This document shows positions 1 through 5,316 of a DNA stretch of 5,316 nucleotides, one piece after another; position 1 is the first letter of the stretch, and each line of letters begins with the position of its first letter. Below the pieces are notes generated by a model. That model searched no databases, was not told the DNA's origin, and saw only the letters and a list, made by a program, of their open reading frames with translations. Source of the stretch: an uncultured Bacteroidia bacterium (GTDB lineage: Bacteria; Bacteroidota; Bacteroidia; Bacteroidales; UBA932). The position numbers and the translations under genes were made by a program. The DNA lies in contig CACXHG010000035.1 in the NCBI GenBank assembly GCA_902767355.1, positions 1 through 5,316 of the forward strand, given 5' to 3'.

Positions 1-165
1 AGCTACATGATTGACCCGGCCGAGTCTATCTGCGGAATGGTCATCCCTGGCGCCAGTTACTTTGCTGTAGGCAAGATCGGGCAAGACCAACTGGAGGACT
101 ACGCCCGCCGCCGCAATATGAGTGCAGAGCAAGTCAAGTCGCTAATACCAAGAAATATACTATGA
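1..165 (+). CDS. metH: Methionine synthase, cobalamin-dependent; C-terminal fragment (5' end outside window)
   Basis: Frame 1 is open from the first base to a TGA at 163-165 and gives 54 residues. They match the end of the AdoMet-binding activation domain of MetH: SYMIDPAES, then YFAVGKIG, then DQLEDYARRR, then a short tail. In E. coli MetH the corresponding stretch reads YYAV..I..DQVEDYARRKGMS. The full enzyme (about 1200 aa) transfers a methyl group from 5-methyl-THF through cobalamin to homocysteine in the cytoplasm. This last domain supports reductive reactivation of oxidised cobalamin with AdoMet. The folate, homocysteine and cobalamin domains lie upstream of the window, so whether the gene is intact cannot be judged. 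Its stop overlaps the metF start by 4 bp (ATGA), so the two genes are almost certainly in one operon and probably translationally coupled. Confidence 0.93.
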   Translation, partial: SYMIDPAESICGMVIPGASYFAVGKIGQDQLEDYARRRNMSAEQVKSLIPRNIL

Positions 166-1133
166 AAATTCCGGAGATTCTGAAGCAGGCCGGCCAGAGC
201 GGCCGCACCCGCTTTGCCTTTGAGATTCTGCCGCCGCTCAAAGGCGACGGCGCCGGCCCCATTTACCGCAGCATAGACGAGCTCAGGGAGTTTGACCCGG
301 CCTACGTGAATATCACCTGCCACCGCGAAACTCTCCGCCAGAGCATTCGCAGCGACGGCAGCGCCGACATCCACCTGGAACGCCGCCGACCCGGCACCGT
401 GGGCATCGCCGCCGCGATAGAGCGCAAGTACGGCATCAGCGCCGTGCCCCACCTGATCTGCGCCGGGGAATCCAAGTATTCCATTGAAGACCAGCTGATT
501 GACATGGATTTCTTAGGACTGGAGAACCTGCTGGTGCTGCGCGGGGACGCCCTACCGGGCGAAACCGGTTTCCGCCCCGCAGAGAACGGATGGCTGCATG
601 CGGTTGACCTGGTCCGGCAGGTGATGGCCATGAATCAGGGTATCCTTACCGGCAGCGAAGCCGGCAAACCCGCCACTCATCACACCTGCTTTGCCGTGGG
701 AGTGGCCGGCTATCCCGAGACCCACGCCGAGGCCACGAGCCCCGAAGACGACATCGCCCACCTCAAAGCCAAGGTCGATGCCGGCGCCGAATATATTGTG
801 ACTCAGCTGTTTTACGACAACGGCAAGTTCTTTGACTTTACCGCCCGCTGCCGCGCAGCCGGCATAGGAGTGCCGATAATCCCGGGCATCAAGCCGCTCA
901 CAAAGTTCAATCAGCTCAAGAAGCTGCCGGAGACCTTCGCCTGCAGCATCCCGCGCGAGCTGGAGCGCGAAGTGACTGCCCATCAGGCAGATGAGCGTGC
1001 CGTAAGACAGATCGGAATAGAATGGTGCACCGCTCAGTGCCGCGAGCTCATCGCCGCCGGCATCCCGGTGCTCCACTTCTTCCCCAACGGCCACCCGGCC
1101 GACATCCTTCCGGTTGCCAGGGAACTTTTTTAA
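162..1133 (+). CDS. metF: 5,10-methylenetetrahydrofolate reductase (MTHFR)
   Basis: The product is a complete 323-aa protein, close to the usual size of bacterial MetF (E. coli 296 aa). It is a cytoplasmic FAD enzyme that reduces 5,10-methylene-THF to 5-methyl-THF, the methyl donor for MetH. Visible family marks, in order: FAFEILPP at 18-25, whose Glu21 matches the catalytic Glu28 of E. coli; VNITCHRE at 49-56; LVLRGD at 124-129, whose Asp129 matches the flavin-contacting Asp120; HTCFAVGVAGYPETH at 174-188; YIVTQLFYD at 211-219; PIIPGIKP at 238-245; and the closing GIPVLHFFPNG at 300-310. The TIM-barrel order is intact and no key residue is missing. The ATG at 162 is chosen because it overlaps the metH stop (ATGA) and puts the FE.LPP motif at the normal distance from the N-terminus. 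No Shine-Dalgarno is visible, so coupling to metH translation is likely. No promoter or riboswitch lies in the visible upstream DNA, so any control must act upstream of metH. Confidence 0.97.
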   Translation: MKIPEILKQAGQSGRTRFAFEILPPLKGDGAGPIYRSIDELREFDPAYVNITCHRETLRQSIRSDGSADIHLERRRPGTVGIAAAIERKYGISAVPHLICAGESKYSIEDQLIDMDFLGLENLLVLRGDALPGETGFRPAENGWLHAVDLVRQVMAMNQGILTGSEAGKPATHHTCFAVGVAGYPETHAEATSPEDDIAHLKAKVDAGAEYIVTQLFYDNGKFFDFTARCRAAGIGVPIIPGIKPLTKFNQLKKLPETFACSIPRELEREVTAHQADERAVRQIGIEWCTAQCRELIAAGIPVLHFFPNGHPADILPVARELF

Positions 1134-1147
1134 GGGCTCATCCATAA

Positions 1148-1167
1148 GCAAAAATCATTACTTTTGC
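1148..1167. repeat. Short inverted repeat GCAAAA-N8-TTTTGC over a promoter box
   Basis: The arms GCAAAA (1148-1153) and TTTTGC (1162-1167) are perfect 6-bp inverted copies separated by 8 bp. The right arm covers most of the putative -7 box at 1159-1166. It could be an operator for a dimeric regulator, but 6-bp arms arise easily by chance in an A/T-rich gap and one arm is largely made of promoter consensus. A terminator for metF is unlikely because the stem is weak, A/T-dominated and has no following T-run at a fitting distance. Confidence 0.2.
1159..1166 (+). promoter_or_regulatory. Putative Bacteroidota promoter (-7 box) for the lipoprotein/DUF5723 unit
   Basis: TACTTTTG is an exact match to the Bacteroides -7 consensus TAnnTTTG. 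It lies in the 59-bp gap between the metF stop and the lipoprotein start. Transcription would begin near 1172 and give a leader of about 20 nt. No good TTTG -33 box is seen about 20 bp upstream, which lowers confidence. The box suggests that the envelope pair can be expressed independently of metH-metF, although read-through from metF is also possible because no clear terminator is seen. Confidence 0.5.
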
Positions 1168-1192
1168 CTGATATTTTTCAACCATACAACAA

Positions 1193-2365
1193 ATGAAATT
1201 CAAACACATCTTTGCACTCCTGGCCTGCGCCGCTGCCACTTTAGGCTGCGACAAGCATATGGAGTACGACATTTCGGAGGGTTATAACAAGGAAATCACC
1301 CTCTTTGAAGACGAAATTTCCGTGCCGCTGGGCAATGTCGGACCCATCACCATCCATACCATCCTCAAGGATGGCCTCAAACGCCTGTTCGGCGACATGG
1401 CCGACAGGTATATCACAATAGATGACGACGGCTACCTCTGGTTCGAGTCGGAGGACAATCTGCTGAACACCAACGTTTACGTGCTGAACGAAGAAATAAG
1501 CGACCCCTCCCAGCCCTACGACTGGAACCCCAGTTTCGTATACACCGGTCCCGGCGGAATCGCTCCCCTGCTGGGTCTTTTCGGAATGAGCTGTGTCAAC
1601 CAGAAGGTGGGAATTTACGCGCAGAACCCTCTCAGCCGCGACATTACCTTAAACAGCACGGCCAAAATCTCCTGCCGCAACAATTCCTACGAAACCACCC
1701 ATACTGACTCATCTCCCCTCAAAGACTTCAAGGTCGAAAGCGGCAGCAATGCCGCCGTCCTGGCCCTGTTCGACGTGCCGGCCGACTGCTATGACGTCGT
1801 GGGCGATATAAGGCTGGACGACCTCCACGTGAGTCTGCCCGCCAATATCACCAAAAGAATCAACTCCGACACCCAGCTGTTTTTCCGCTTCTACAGCAAA
1901 TACAAATCCAACGTCACCATAGGCGACAAGCTGGCTATGAACAACATGGCCTTCCCTATAAGAAACCTCAATGTGCCTCTGGAGCAATTCCGCCTGCACA
2001 AATGCAACGTTTCCTTCGACGTGGTGAGCACGCTCCCGCTGGATGTCACCATCGTTAAGGCAGAGGTCCTCAAAGAGGAATCCACCGCCGAAGGTTCTAC
2101 CGAAGAGCCGGTTGTGGACGAAAACATCAGCATCAGCTCGGATGTGAAAATACTCGGCGGGGATCCCGACAAGCCGTCCACCAGCAATGTCGAGTTGCAG
2201 ATAGCTGCGCAGGAAGGCATCATTCCCGACATTAAGAGCGTCAGGATTACTGTTTCGGTCAAAGCCTCCGAGGGCTACGCCAACACCATCCTGAACACAA
2301 ACCAGGGCATCAGTATCAAAAACGCCACCGCCAAAATCAGCGGCGGCATAACACTCCCGCTGTAA
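1193..2365 (+). CDS. Predicted lipoprotein of unknown function, Bacteroidota type
   Basis: This is a complete 390-aa protein whose family I do not recognise by name. The N-terminus is a classic export signal: MKFKH, a hydrophobic core at about 6-17, then TLGC with Cys19 as the probable lipidated residue. The lipobox is not ideal (Thr at -3, Leu at -2), but Bacteroidota lipoboxes are loose. The mature part looks rich in beta strands (for example EISVPLGNVGPITIHTI at 41-57 and DVKITVS-like strands after 310) with no predicted membrane segment. An acidic, Ser/Thr-rich low-complexity stretch at 294-310 may be a linker between a large N-terminal region and a last domain of about 80 aa. The end, GISIKNATAKISGGITLPL (372-390), resembles the closing strand of other Bacteroidota surface lipoproteins, but that is from memory only. 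An exact TACTTTTG box lies 27 bp before the ATG, and there is no Shine-Dalgarno. The stop shares one base with the next start (TAATG), so co-expression with the DUF5723 barrel is strongly implied and a shared outer-membrane role is inferred. Confidence 0.85.
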   Translation: MKFKHIFALLACAAATLGCDKHMEYDISEGYNKEITLFEDEISVPLGNVGPITIHTILKDGLKRLFGDMADRYITIDDDGYLWFESEDNLLNTNVYVLNEEISDPSQPYDWNPSFVYTGPGGIAPLLGLFGMSCVNQKVGIYAQNPLSRDITLNSTAKISCRNNSYETTHTDSSPLKDFKVESGSNAAVLALFDVPADCYDVVGDIRLDDLHVSLPANITKRINSDTQLFFRFYSKYKSNVTIGDKLAMNNMAFPIRNLNVPLEQFRLHKCNVSFDVVSTLPLDVTIVKAEVLKEESTAEGSTEEPVVDENISISSDVKILGGDPDKPSTSNVELQIAAQEGIIPDIKSVRITVSVKASEGYANTILNTNQGISIKNATAKISGGITLPL

Positions 2366-3723
2366 TGAAAAAGAATTATATACTCGCTGCGGCAGCGCTC
2401 CTTCTGGCCGCATTCTCCCTTCAGGCACAAAACTTTCAGGAAGGCTTTTTCCTGAAGAACTACCGCCTCGGCTATCGCTACAACCCTGCTCTTATGAGTG
2501 AGGGCGACTTTCTGAGCATAGGCCAGATCGGCATCGAGTCCGGCAACAACGTGGGTGCCAGCGCCTTCCTTTATCCGCTCAGCGACGGCAGCATCGTCAC
2601 CGGCCTCAACCGCAACGTCAGCGCCGAGACTTTCCTGGGCAATATCCCTATCAATTGCGATATCACCAGCAGCCTGAGCTACAACCTGCTCTCCTATGGC
2701 ATCAGGCGCGGGGCCAATATGCACACCTTCGAAGTGAACCTGCGCGGCGGCTACGGCATCTCGGTGCCCAAGGAGATATTTGAACTGGCCAAGCTGGGCA
2801 ACACCGCCGAAACCTACCACCTCGGCAGCCTGCGTGCCGGCGGCGAGCTCTATGCCGAACTGGCCTACGGCTTTTCCCGCAAGATAGGCGAGACGCTGTC
2901 CATCGGCGCCCGCGCCAAACTGCTGGCGGGCCTCTATGCCGCCGACTATCACTTCGGCAGGTTAGATCTGACGATGACTGAGAATGAATACAAAGTAGAG
3001 CTCGAAGGCTATCTGGACCTGACCAACCGGATGAAAAAGATAGGCACCAACGACGAAGGTTATATGGACTTCACCCGCCTCATGTCCAAAGGCAAGCTCG
3101 GCTGGCCCACGGGCGCCGGCCTGGCCGTGGACCTGGGTGTCGTATGGACTCCGGTGGAGCATCTGACCCTGGCCTTCTCCGCTCTGGATCTGGGCTATAT
3201 GCTCTGGTACTATGGCAATGCCGGCCGCGCCTCCGGCGAGATGAGCTTTGACGGCTTTGAAAACGTCACCATGGACCAGTTCAACAGCACCGACCTCGTC
3301 AAGCTCACCAACGGCATCAAAGATGAATTCATCGCCCAGTTGAACCACACTCCGCTGGATAAGACATTCCGCTTCAAAGAGCTGCCGCTCAGGGGCAACG
3401 CTGCCATCAAATATGAGATGCCATTCTACGAAGCGCTCACAATCGGCCTGACCGGAAGCTACTGGCAGAACAGCTGGAGCAAGTATTGGGACGCCCGTTT
3501 CGGCCTTGCACTCAACCCCGTGGAATGGCTGGATGTGACCGGCAATTTCGGCCACGGTGCCTTCGGCCACGTGTGGGGCGCAGCAGCCAGCGTGCATGTA
3601 CTAGGCTTCCGCCTGAACGCCGGCCTGGAAAATGGCTTCGGCGGCACCATCCCCTACACCTCGACCCCGCTCAAGGCCAGGAGCAAGGTGCTGACCTTCG
3701 GCATAACTTACGATTTGAACTAA
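2365..3723 (+). CDS. DUF5723-type predicted outer-membrane beta-barrel protein
   Basis: This is a complete 452-aa protein. Its Sec signal peptide is MKKNY, a hydrophobic core at 6-17, then FSLQA|QN, with likely cleavage after Ala21. The mature N-terminus follows the pattern I associate with DUF5723: YRYNPAL at 38-43, a SIGQIGIESGNNVG strand at 51-64, FLYPLSDG at 68-75, and NVSAETFLGNIP at 84-95. After that come many alternating, aromatic-rich strands typical of a barrel, such as ELYAELAYGFSRKIGETLSI (161-180), LAVDLGVVWTPVEHLTLAFS (253-272) and LTIGLTGSYWQNSW (358-371). The chain ends with the strand KVLTFGITYDLN, as barrels do. Family members are widespread in Bacteroidota and have no established function that I know of. 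They resemble FadL/PorV-like barrels in build, but that link is inference. Translation probably depends on the lipoprotein gene just upstream (TAATG overlap). The stop codon overlaps the stop of the convergent methyltransferase gene. Confidence 0.85.
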   Translation: MKKNYILAAAALLLAAFSLQAQNFQEGFFLKNYRLGYRYNPALMSEGDFLSIGQIGIESGNNVGASAFLYPLSDGSIVTGLNRNVSAETFLGNIPINCDITSSLSYNLLSYGIRRGANMHTFEVNLRGGYGISVPKEIFELAKLGNTAETYHLGSLRAGGELYAELAYGFSRKIGETLSIGARAKLLAGLYAADYHFGRLDLTMTENEYKVELEGYLDLTNRMKKIGTNDEGYMDFTRLMSKGKLGWPTGAGLAVDLGVVWTPVEHLTLAFSALDLGYMLWYYGNAGRASGEMSFDGFENVTMDQFNSTDLVKLTNGIKDEFIAQLNHTPLDKTFRFKELPLRGNAAIKYEMPFYEALTIGLTGSYWQNSWSKYWDARFGLALNPVEWLDVTGNFGHGAFGHVWGAAASVHVLGFRLNAGLENGFGGTIPYTSTPLKARSKVLTFGITYDLN

Positions 3724-4250
3724 AATCTGCCCCGGACAGCCTCCCAGAGGACTATCCCGACCGAGACTGAGACATTGAGCGAATGCTTGGTGCCCTGCTG
3801 GGGTATTTCCAGGGCGATGTCGCACAAGTCCATCACCTCCTGGGCCACTCCGCTGACCTCGTTGCCGAAGACAAAGGCATAGCGCCGGCCGTCTTCTGGC
3901 GTAAAATCCTGCAGCATAGTGGAATGCTCGGCCTGCTCCACCCCGACCAGCGTCCAGCCGTCGGCCTTCAGGCGCCGGACCGCCTCCAGGGTGGAGGCGC
4001 AGTGCTCCCATTCCACGCTGAACTCGGCGCCGAGGGCGGTCTTATGAACTTCCTGCGATGGCGGAACGGCACAAATGCCGCACAGCCAGACTTTTGCAAC
4101 GCGGAAAGCATCCGAGCTTCGCAGTGCGCTGCCCACATTGTGGCCGCTGCGGACATTGTCCAGGACCACGGCTACGGGCGCTTTTTCGGCTGACTTATAT
4201 TCATCTACCGAAATCCGGCCCAATTCATCGTTGTATAATTTGCGAAACAT
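3720..4250 (-). CDS. SpoU/TrmH-family RNA 2'-O-methyltransferase
   Basis: This is a complete 176-aa SPOUT-class enzyme that should methylate a ribose 2'-OH in tRNA or rRNA using AdoMet. All three SpoU motifs are present. Motif 1 is NVRSGHNVGSALRSSDAF at 32-49, with Arg44 in the place of the catalytic Arg. Motif 2 is FVFGNEVSGV at 126-135. Motif 3 is IPQQGTKHSLNVSVSVGIVL at 149-168, with Asn159. The protein lacks the N-terminal L30e-like domain of RlmB and is near TrmL/TrmH in size, but its substrate cannot be told from sequence. LCGICAVPP at 56-64 and HKTALGAE at 69-76 are typical of a small Bacteroidota subgroup. The ATG at 4250 is chosen because MFRKLYNDELGRIS is the usual start of this subgroup. 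The frame extends to an ATG at 4337, but those 29 extra residues would run through the promoter gap and into glyA. The gene is convergent with the DUF5723 gene and divergent from glyA. Confidence 0.93.
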   Translation of the reverse strand: MFRKLYNDELGRISVDEYKSAEKAPVAVVLDNVRSGHNVGSALRSSDAFRVAKVWLCGICAVPPSQEVHKTALGAEFSVEWEHCASTLEAVRRLKADGWTLVGVEQAEHSTMLQDFTPEDGRRYAFVFGNEVSGVAQEVMDLCDIALEIPQQGTKHSLNVSVSVGIVLWEAVRGRF

Positions 4251-4261
4251 TCTTAATTTTG
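4230..4261 (+). promoter_or_regulatory. glyA: Putative Bacteroidota promoter for glyA
   Basis: TAATTTTG at 4254-4261 matches the -7 consensus TAnnTTTG exactly. GTTG at 4230-4233 matches three of four bases of the -33 box TTTG, with a 20-bp spacer that fits this promoter class. Transcription would start near 4267 and leave a leader of about 45 nt before the glyA ATG. The -33 part lies inside the first codons of the divergent methyltransferase gene. A perfect TTTG at 4239-4242 exists but is too close (11 bp). Confidence 0.5.
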
Positions 4262-4265
4262 AGGC

Positions 4266-4277
4266 TGCCTTATGGCA
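4266..4277. repeat. Small palindrome TGCC-TTAT-GGCA between the two divergent start regions
   Basis: TGCC (4266-4269) and GGCA (4274-4277) are inverted copies around a 4-nt centre. The palindrome falls where the predicted start sites of glyA and of the methyltransferase gene meet. It may be an operator half-site pair or a weak hairpin at the 5' end of either message. Four-base arms are common by chance, so this is only a marker for follow-up. Confidence 0.15.
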
Positions 4278-4279
4278 TA

Positions 4280-4287
4280 CAAAAGTA
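4280..4287 (-). promoter_or_regulatory. Putative Bacteroidota promoter (-7 box) for the SpoU methyltransferase gene
   Basis: Read on the minus strand this is TACTTTTG, an exact TAnnTTTG match and identical to the box ahead of the lipoprotein gene. Transcription would start near 4274, giving a leader of about 24 nt before the ATG at 4250. I see no clear TTTG about 20 bp further upstream on the minus strand, where the sequence is a G-run next to the glyA start. The box points toward the glyA promoter box at 4254-4261. Confidence 0.45.
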
Positions 4288-4312
4288 GATAAAATTATAA
4301 TAAATCTCCCCC

Positions 4313-5316
4313 ATGAAACAGGATCTGCAGATCTCAAGCCTCATAAAGAAAGAATTTGAGCGCCAGAGCGAGGGCATAGAGCTCATCGCAAGTGAAAACT
4401 TTGTGTCCAACCAAGTGCTGGAAGCGCTCGGAAGCGTGCTCACCAATAAATACGCCGAGGGCTACCCCGCCGCCCGCTACTACGGCGGCTGCGAAGTGGT
4501 AGACCAGGTAGAGCAGCTGGCCATCGACCGCCTGTGCAAGCTCTTCGACGCAGAGTTCGCCAACGTGCAGCCCCACTCCGGCGCACAGGCCAACATGGCA
4601 GTGATGATGACCTGCCTCAAACCCGGCGACACCTTTATGGGCCTAGATCTGGCACACGGCGGACACCTGACCCACGGCTCTCCCGTGAATGTATCCGGCA
4701 TGCTCTACAACGCTGTCAGCTACCATCTTAACGAGGAGACTGGCCTGATCGACTACGACGAGATGGAGCGTGTGGCCCGCGAGTGCAAACCTAAACTCAT
4801 CATCGGCGGCGCCAGCGCCTACTCCCGCGAATGGGACTGGGAGCGCATGCGGGCCCTGGCGGACGAAGTGGGCGCCATCCTGTGGGTGGATATGGCCCAC
4901 CCGGCAGGTCTGATTGCCGCCCATCTGCTCAAGAACCCTGTGAAGTATGCCCACATCGTGACCACCACCACCCACAAGACCCTGCGCGGTCCCCGCGGCG
5001 GCGCCATCCTGATTGGCAAGGACTTCGAGAATCCCTGGGGCGTGAAGACCCCCAAGGGCGTGGTCAAGACCATGGGCCAGATGATCAACTCCAGTGTCTT
5101 CCCCGGTGTACAGGGCGGCCCTCTGGAGCACTGCATCGCCGCCAAGGCGGTTTCTTTCTACGAGGCCCTGCAGCCCGAGTTCGTGGACTATCAGAAGCAG
5201 GTGGCAGCCAATGCCCAGGCCATGGCCGGCGAATTTGCAGCAAGGGGCTATAAAGTCGTTTCGGGCGGCACCGACAACCACCTGATGCTCATCGACCTGC
5301 GCACCAAATTCCCGGA
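4313..5316 (+). CDS. glyA: Serine hydroxymethyltransferase; N-terminal 334 codons (3' end outside window)
   Basis: The frame from ATG at 4313 is open to the window edge and reads as GlyA, a cytoplasmic PLP enzyme of fold type I. It converts serine and THF to glycine and 5,10-methylene-THF, the substrate of MetF. Visible marks: IELIASENFVS at 22-32; NKYAEGYPAARYYGGCE at 45-61; HSGAQAN at 88-94; LAHGGHLTHGSPVN at 113-126; GGASAYSRE at 165-173; VDMAHPAGLIAAH at 192-204; VTTTTHKTLRGPRGG at 216-230, with the PLP-binding Lys222 (Lys229 in E. coli); and SVFPGVQGGPLEH at 261-273. The residues around 239-262 (NPWGVKTPKG onward) carry the short insert typical of Bacteroidota enzymes of about 426 aa, so roughly 90 C-terminal residues are missing here. 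The start is fixed by family length and by the divergent gap; no Shine-Dalgarno is seen, only a C-run just before the ATG. YPAAR replaces the common YPGKR, a mild change outside the lysine site. Confidence 0.97.
   Translation, partial: MKQDLQISSLIKKEFERQSEGIELIASENFVSNQVLEALGSVLTNKYAEGYPAARYYGGCEVVDQVEQLAIDRLCKLFDAEFANVQPHSGAQANMAVMMTCLKPGDTFMGLDLAHGGHLTHGSPVNVSGMLYNAVSYHLNEETGLIDYDEMERVARECKPKLIIGGASAYSREWDWERMRALADEVGAILWVDMAHPAGLIAAHLLKNPVKYAHIVTTTTHKTLRGPRGGAILIGKDFENPWGVKTPKGVVKTMGQMINSSVFPGVQGGPLEHCIAAKAVSFYEALQPEFVDYQKQVAANAQAMAGEFAARGYKVVSGGTDNHLMLIDLRTKFP

Noticed and set aside
552..1151. Minus-strand open frame of 199 aa opposite metF
   Set aside because: It lies wholly opposite a well-supported metF, has no recognisable family, and its G/A/V-rich composition is typical of antisense frames in GC-rich DNA.
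1134..1192. SAM or cobalamin riboswitch, or a small RNA, near the methionine genes
   Set aside because: The gap is only 59 bp, AT-rich and downstream of metF, and has none of the conserved stems of these riboswitches.
1709..2952. Two long minus-strand frames (239 and 225 aa) opposite the lipoprotein and DUF5723 genes
   Set aside because: The plus-strand frames have signal peptides, coupled starts and family resemblance; the minus frames show none of these and look like composition-driven shadows.
2962..3597. Minus-strand open frame of 211 aa opposite the DUF5723 gene
   Set aside because: No motif or signal peptide; it mirrors the third-position GC bias of the coding strand.
3740..3750. CCTC-CCA-GAGG stem as a terminator after the DUF5723 gene
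   Set aside because: Only four base pairs, a 3-nt loop, no T-run, and it lies within the coding region of the methyltransferase.
3601..4193. 136-aa frames on both strands around the methyltransferase gene
   Set aside because: They are out of frame with the SpoU motifs and have no family resemblance.
4251..4337. Longer start for the SpoU methyltransferase at 4337
   Set aside because: The 29 extra residues have no counterpart in the family, would cross both promoter boxes and would overlap the glyA start; MFRKLYNDEL at 4250 is the family-like start.
4643..5281. Minus-strand open frame of 212 aa opposite glyA
   Set aside because: glyA is unmistakable on the plus strand; the minus frame is a shadow with no recognisable motif.

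Overview
The window looks like ordinary chromosomal DNA from a GC-rich member of the Bacteroidota, most likely Bacteroidales. I estimate the GC content by eye at somewhat above 55%. Three things point there. The MetF, GlyA and small SpoU methyltransferase sequences have the wording I know from that phylum. One protein appears to belong to DUF5723, an outer-membrane family that is essentially confined to Bacteroidota. The intergenic gaps hold matches to the Bacteroides -7 box TAnnTTTG, and no strong Shine-Dalgarno sites are visible. Genus cannot be set from the sequence alone; an Alistipes-like or uncultured high-GC Bacteroidales lineage would fit.

Layout from left to right: (1) the last 54 codons of metH (cobalamin-dependent methionine synthase), joined by an ATGA overlap to a complete metF (methylenetetrahydrofolate reductase). 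(2) A 59-bp gap with a TACTTTTG promoter box. (3) A two-gene envelope unit joined by a TAATG overlap: a predicted lipoprotein of unknown family (390 aa), then a DUF5723-type predicted outer-membrane beta-barrel (452 aa). (4) A complete minus-strand SpoU/TrmH-family RNA 2'-O-methyltransferase (176 aa), whose stop codon overlaps the stop of the DUF5723 gene. (5) A 62-bp divergent gap with two promoter boxes that face each other. (6) The first 334 codons of glyA (serine hydroxymethyltransferase), cut by the right window edge. No stretch over 300 bases lacks a gene. I see no tRNA, rRNA, CRISPR array, insertion sequence or riboswitch.

Three of the six genes act in consecutive steps of folate one-carbon metabolism. 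GlyA makes 5,10-methylene-THF from serine, MetF reduces it to 5-methyl-THF, and MetH uses that to methylate homocysteine. The lipoprotein/DUF5723 pair sits between these steps and has no visible metabolic link to them. It is the least understood part of the window and the best candidate for an undescribed system, probably a two-component outer-membrane assembly.
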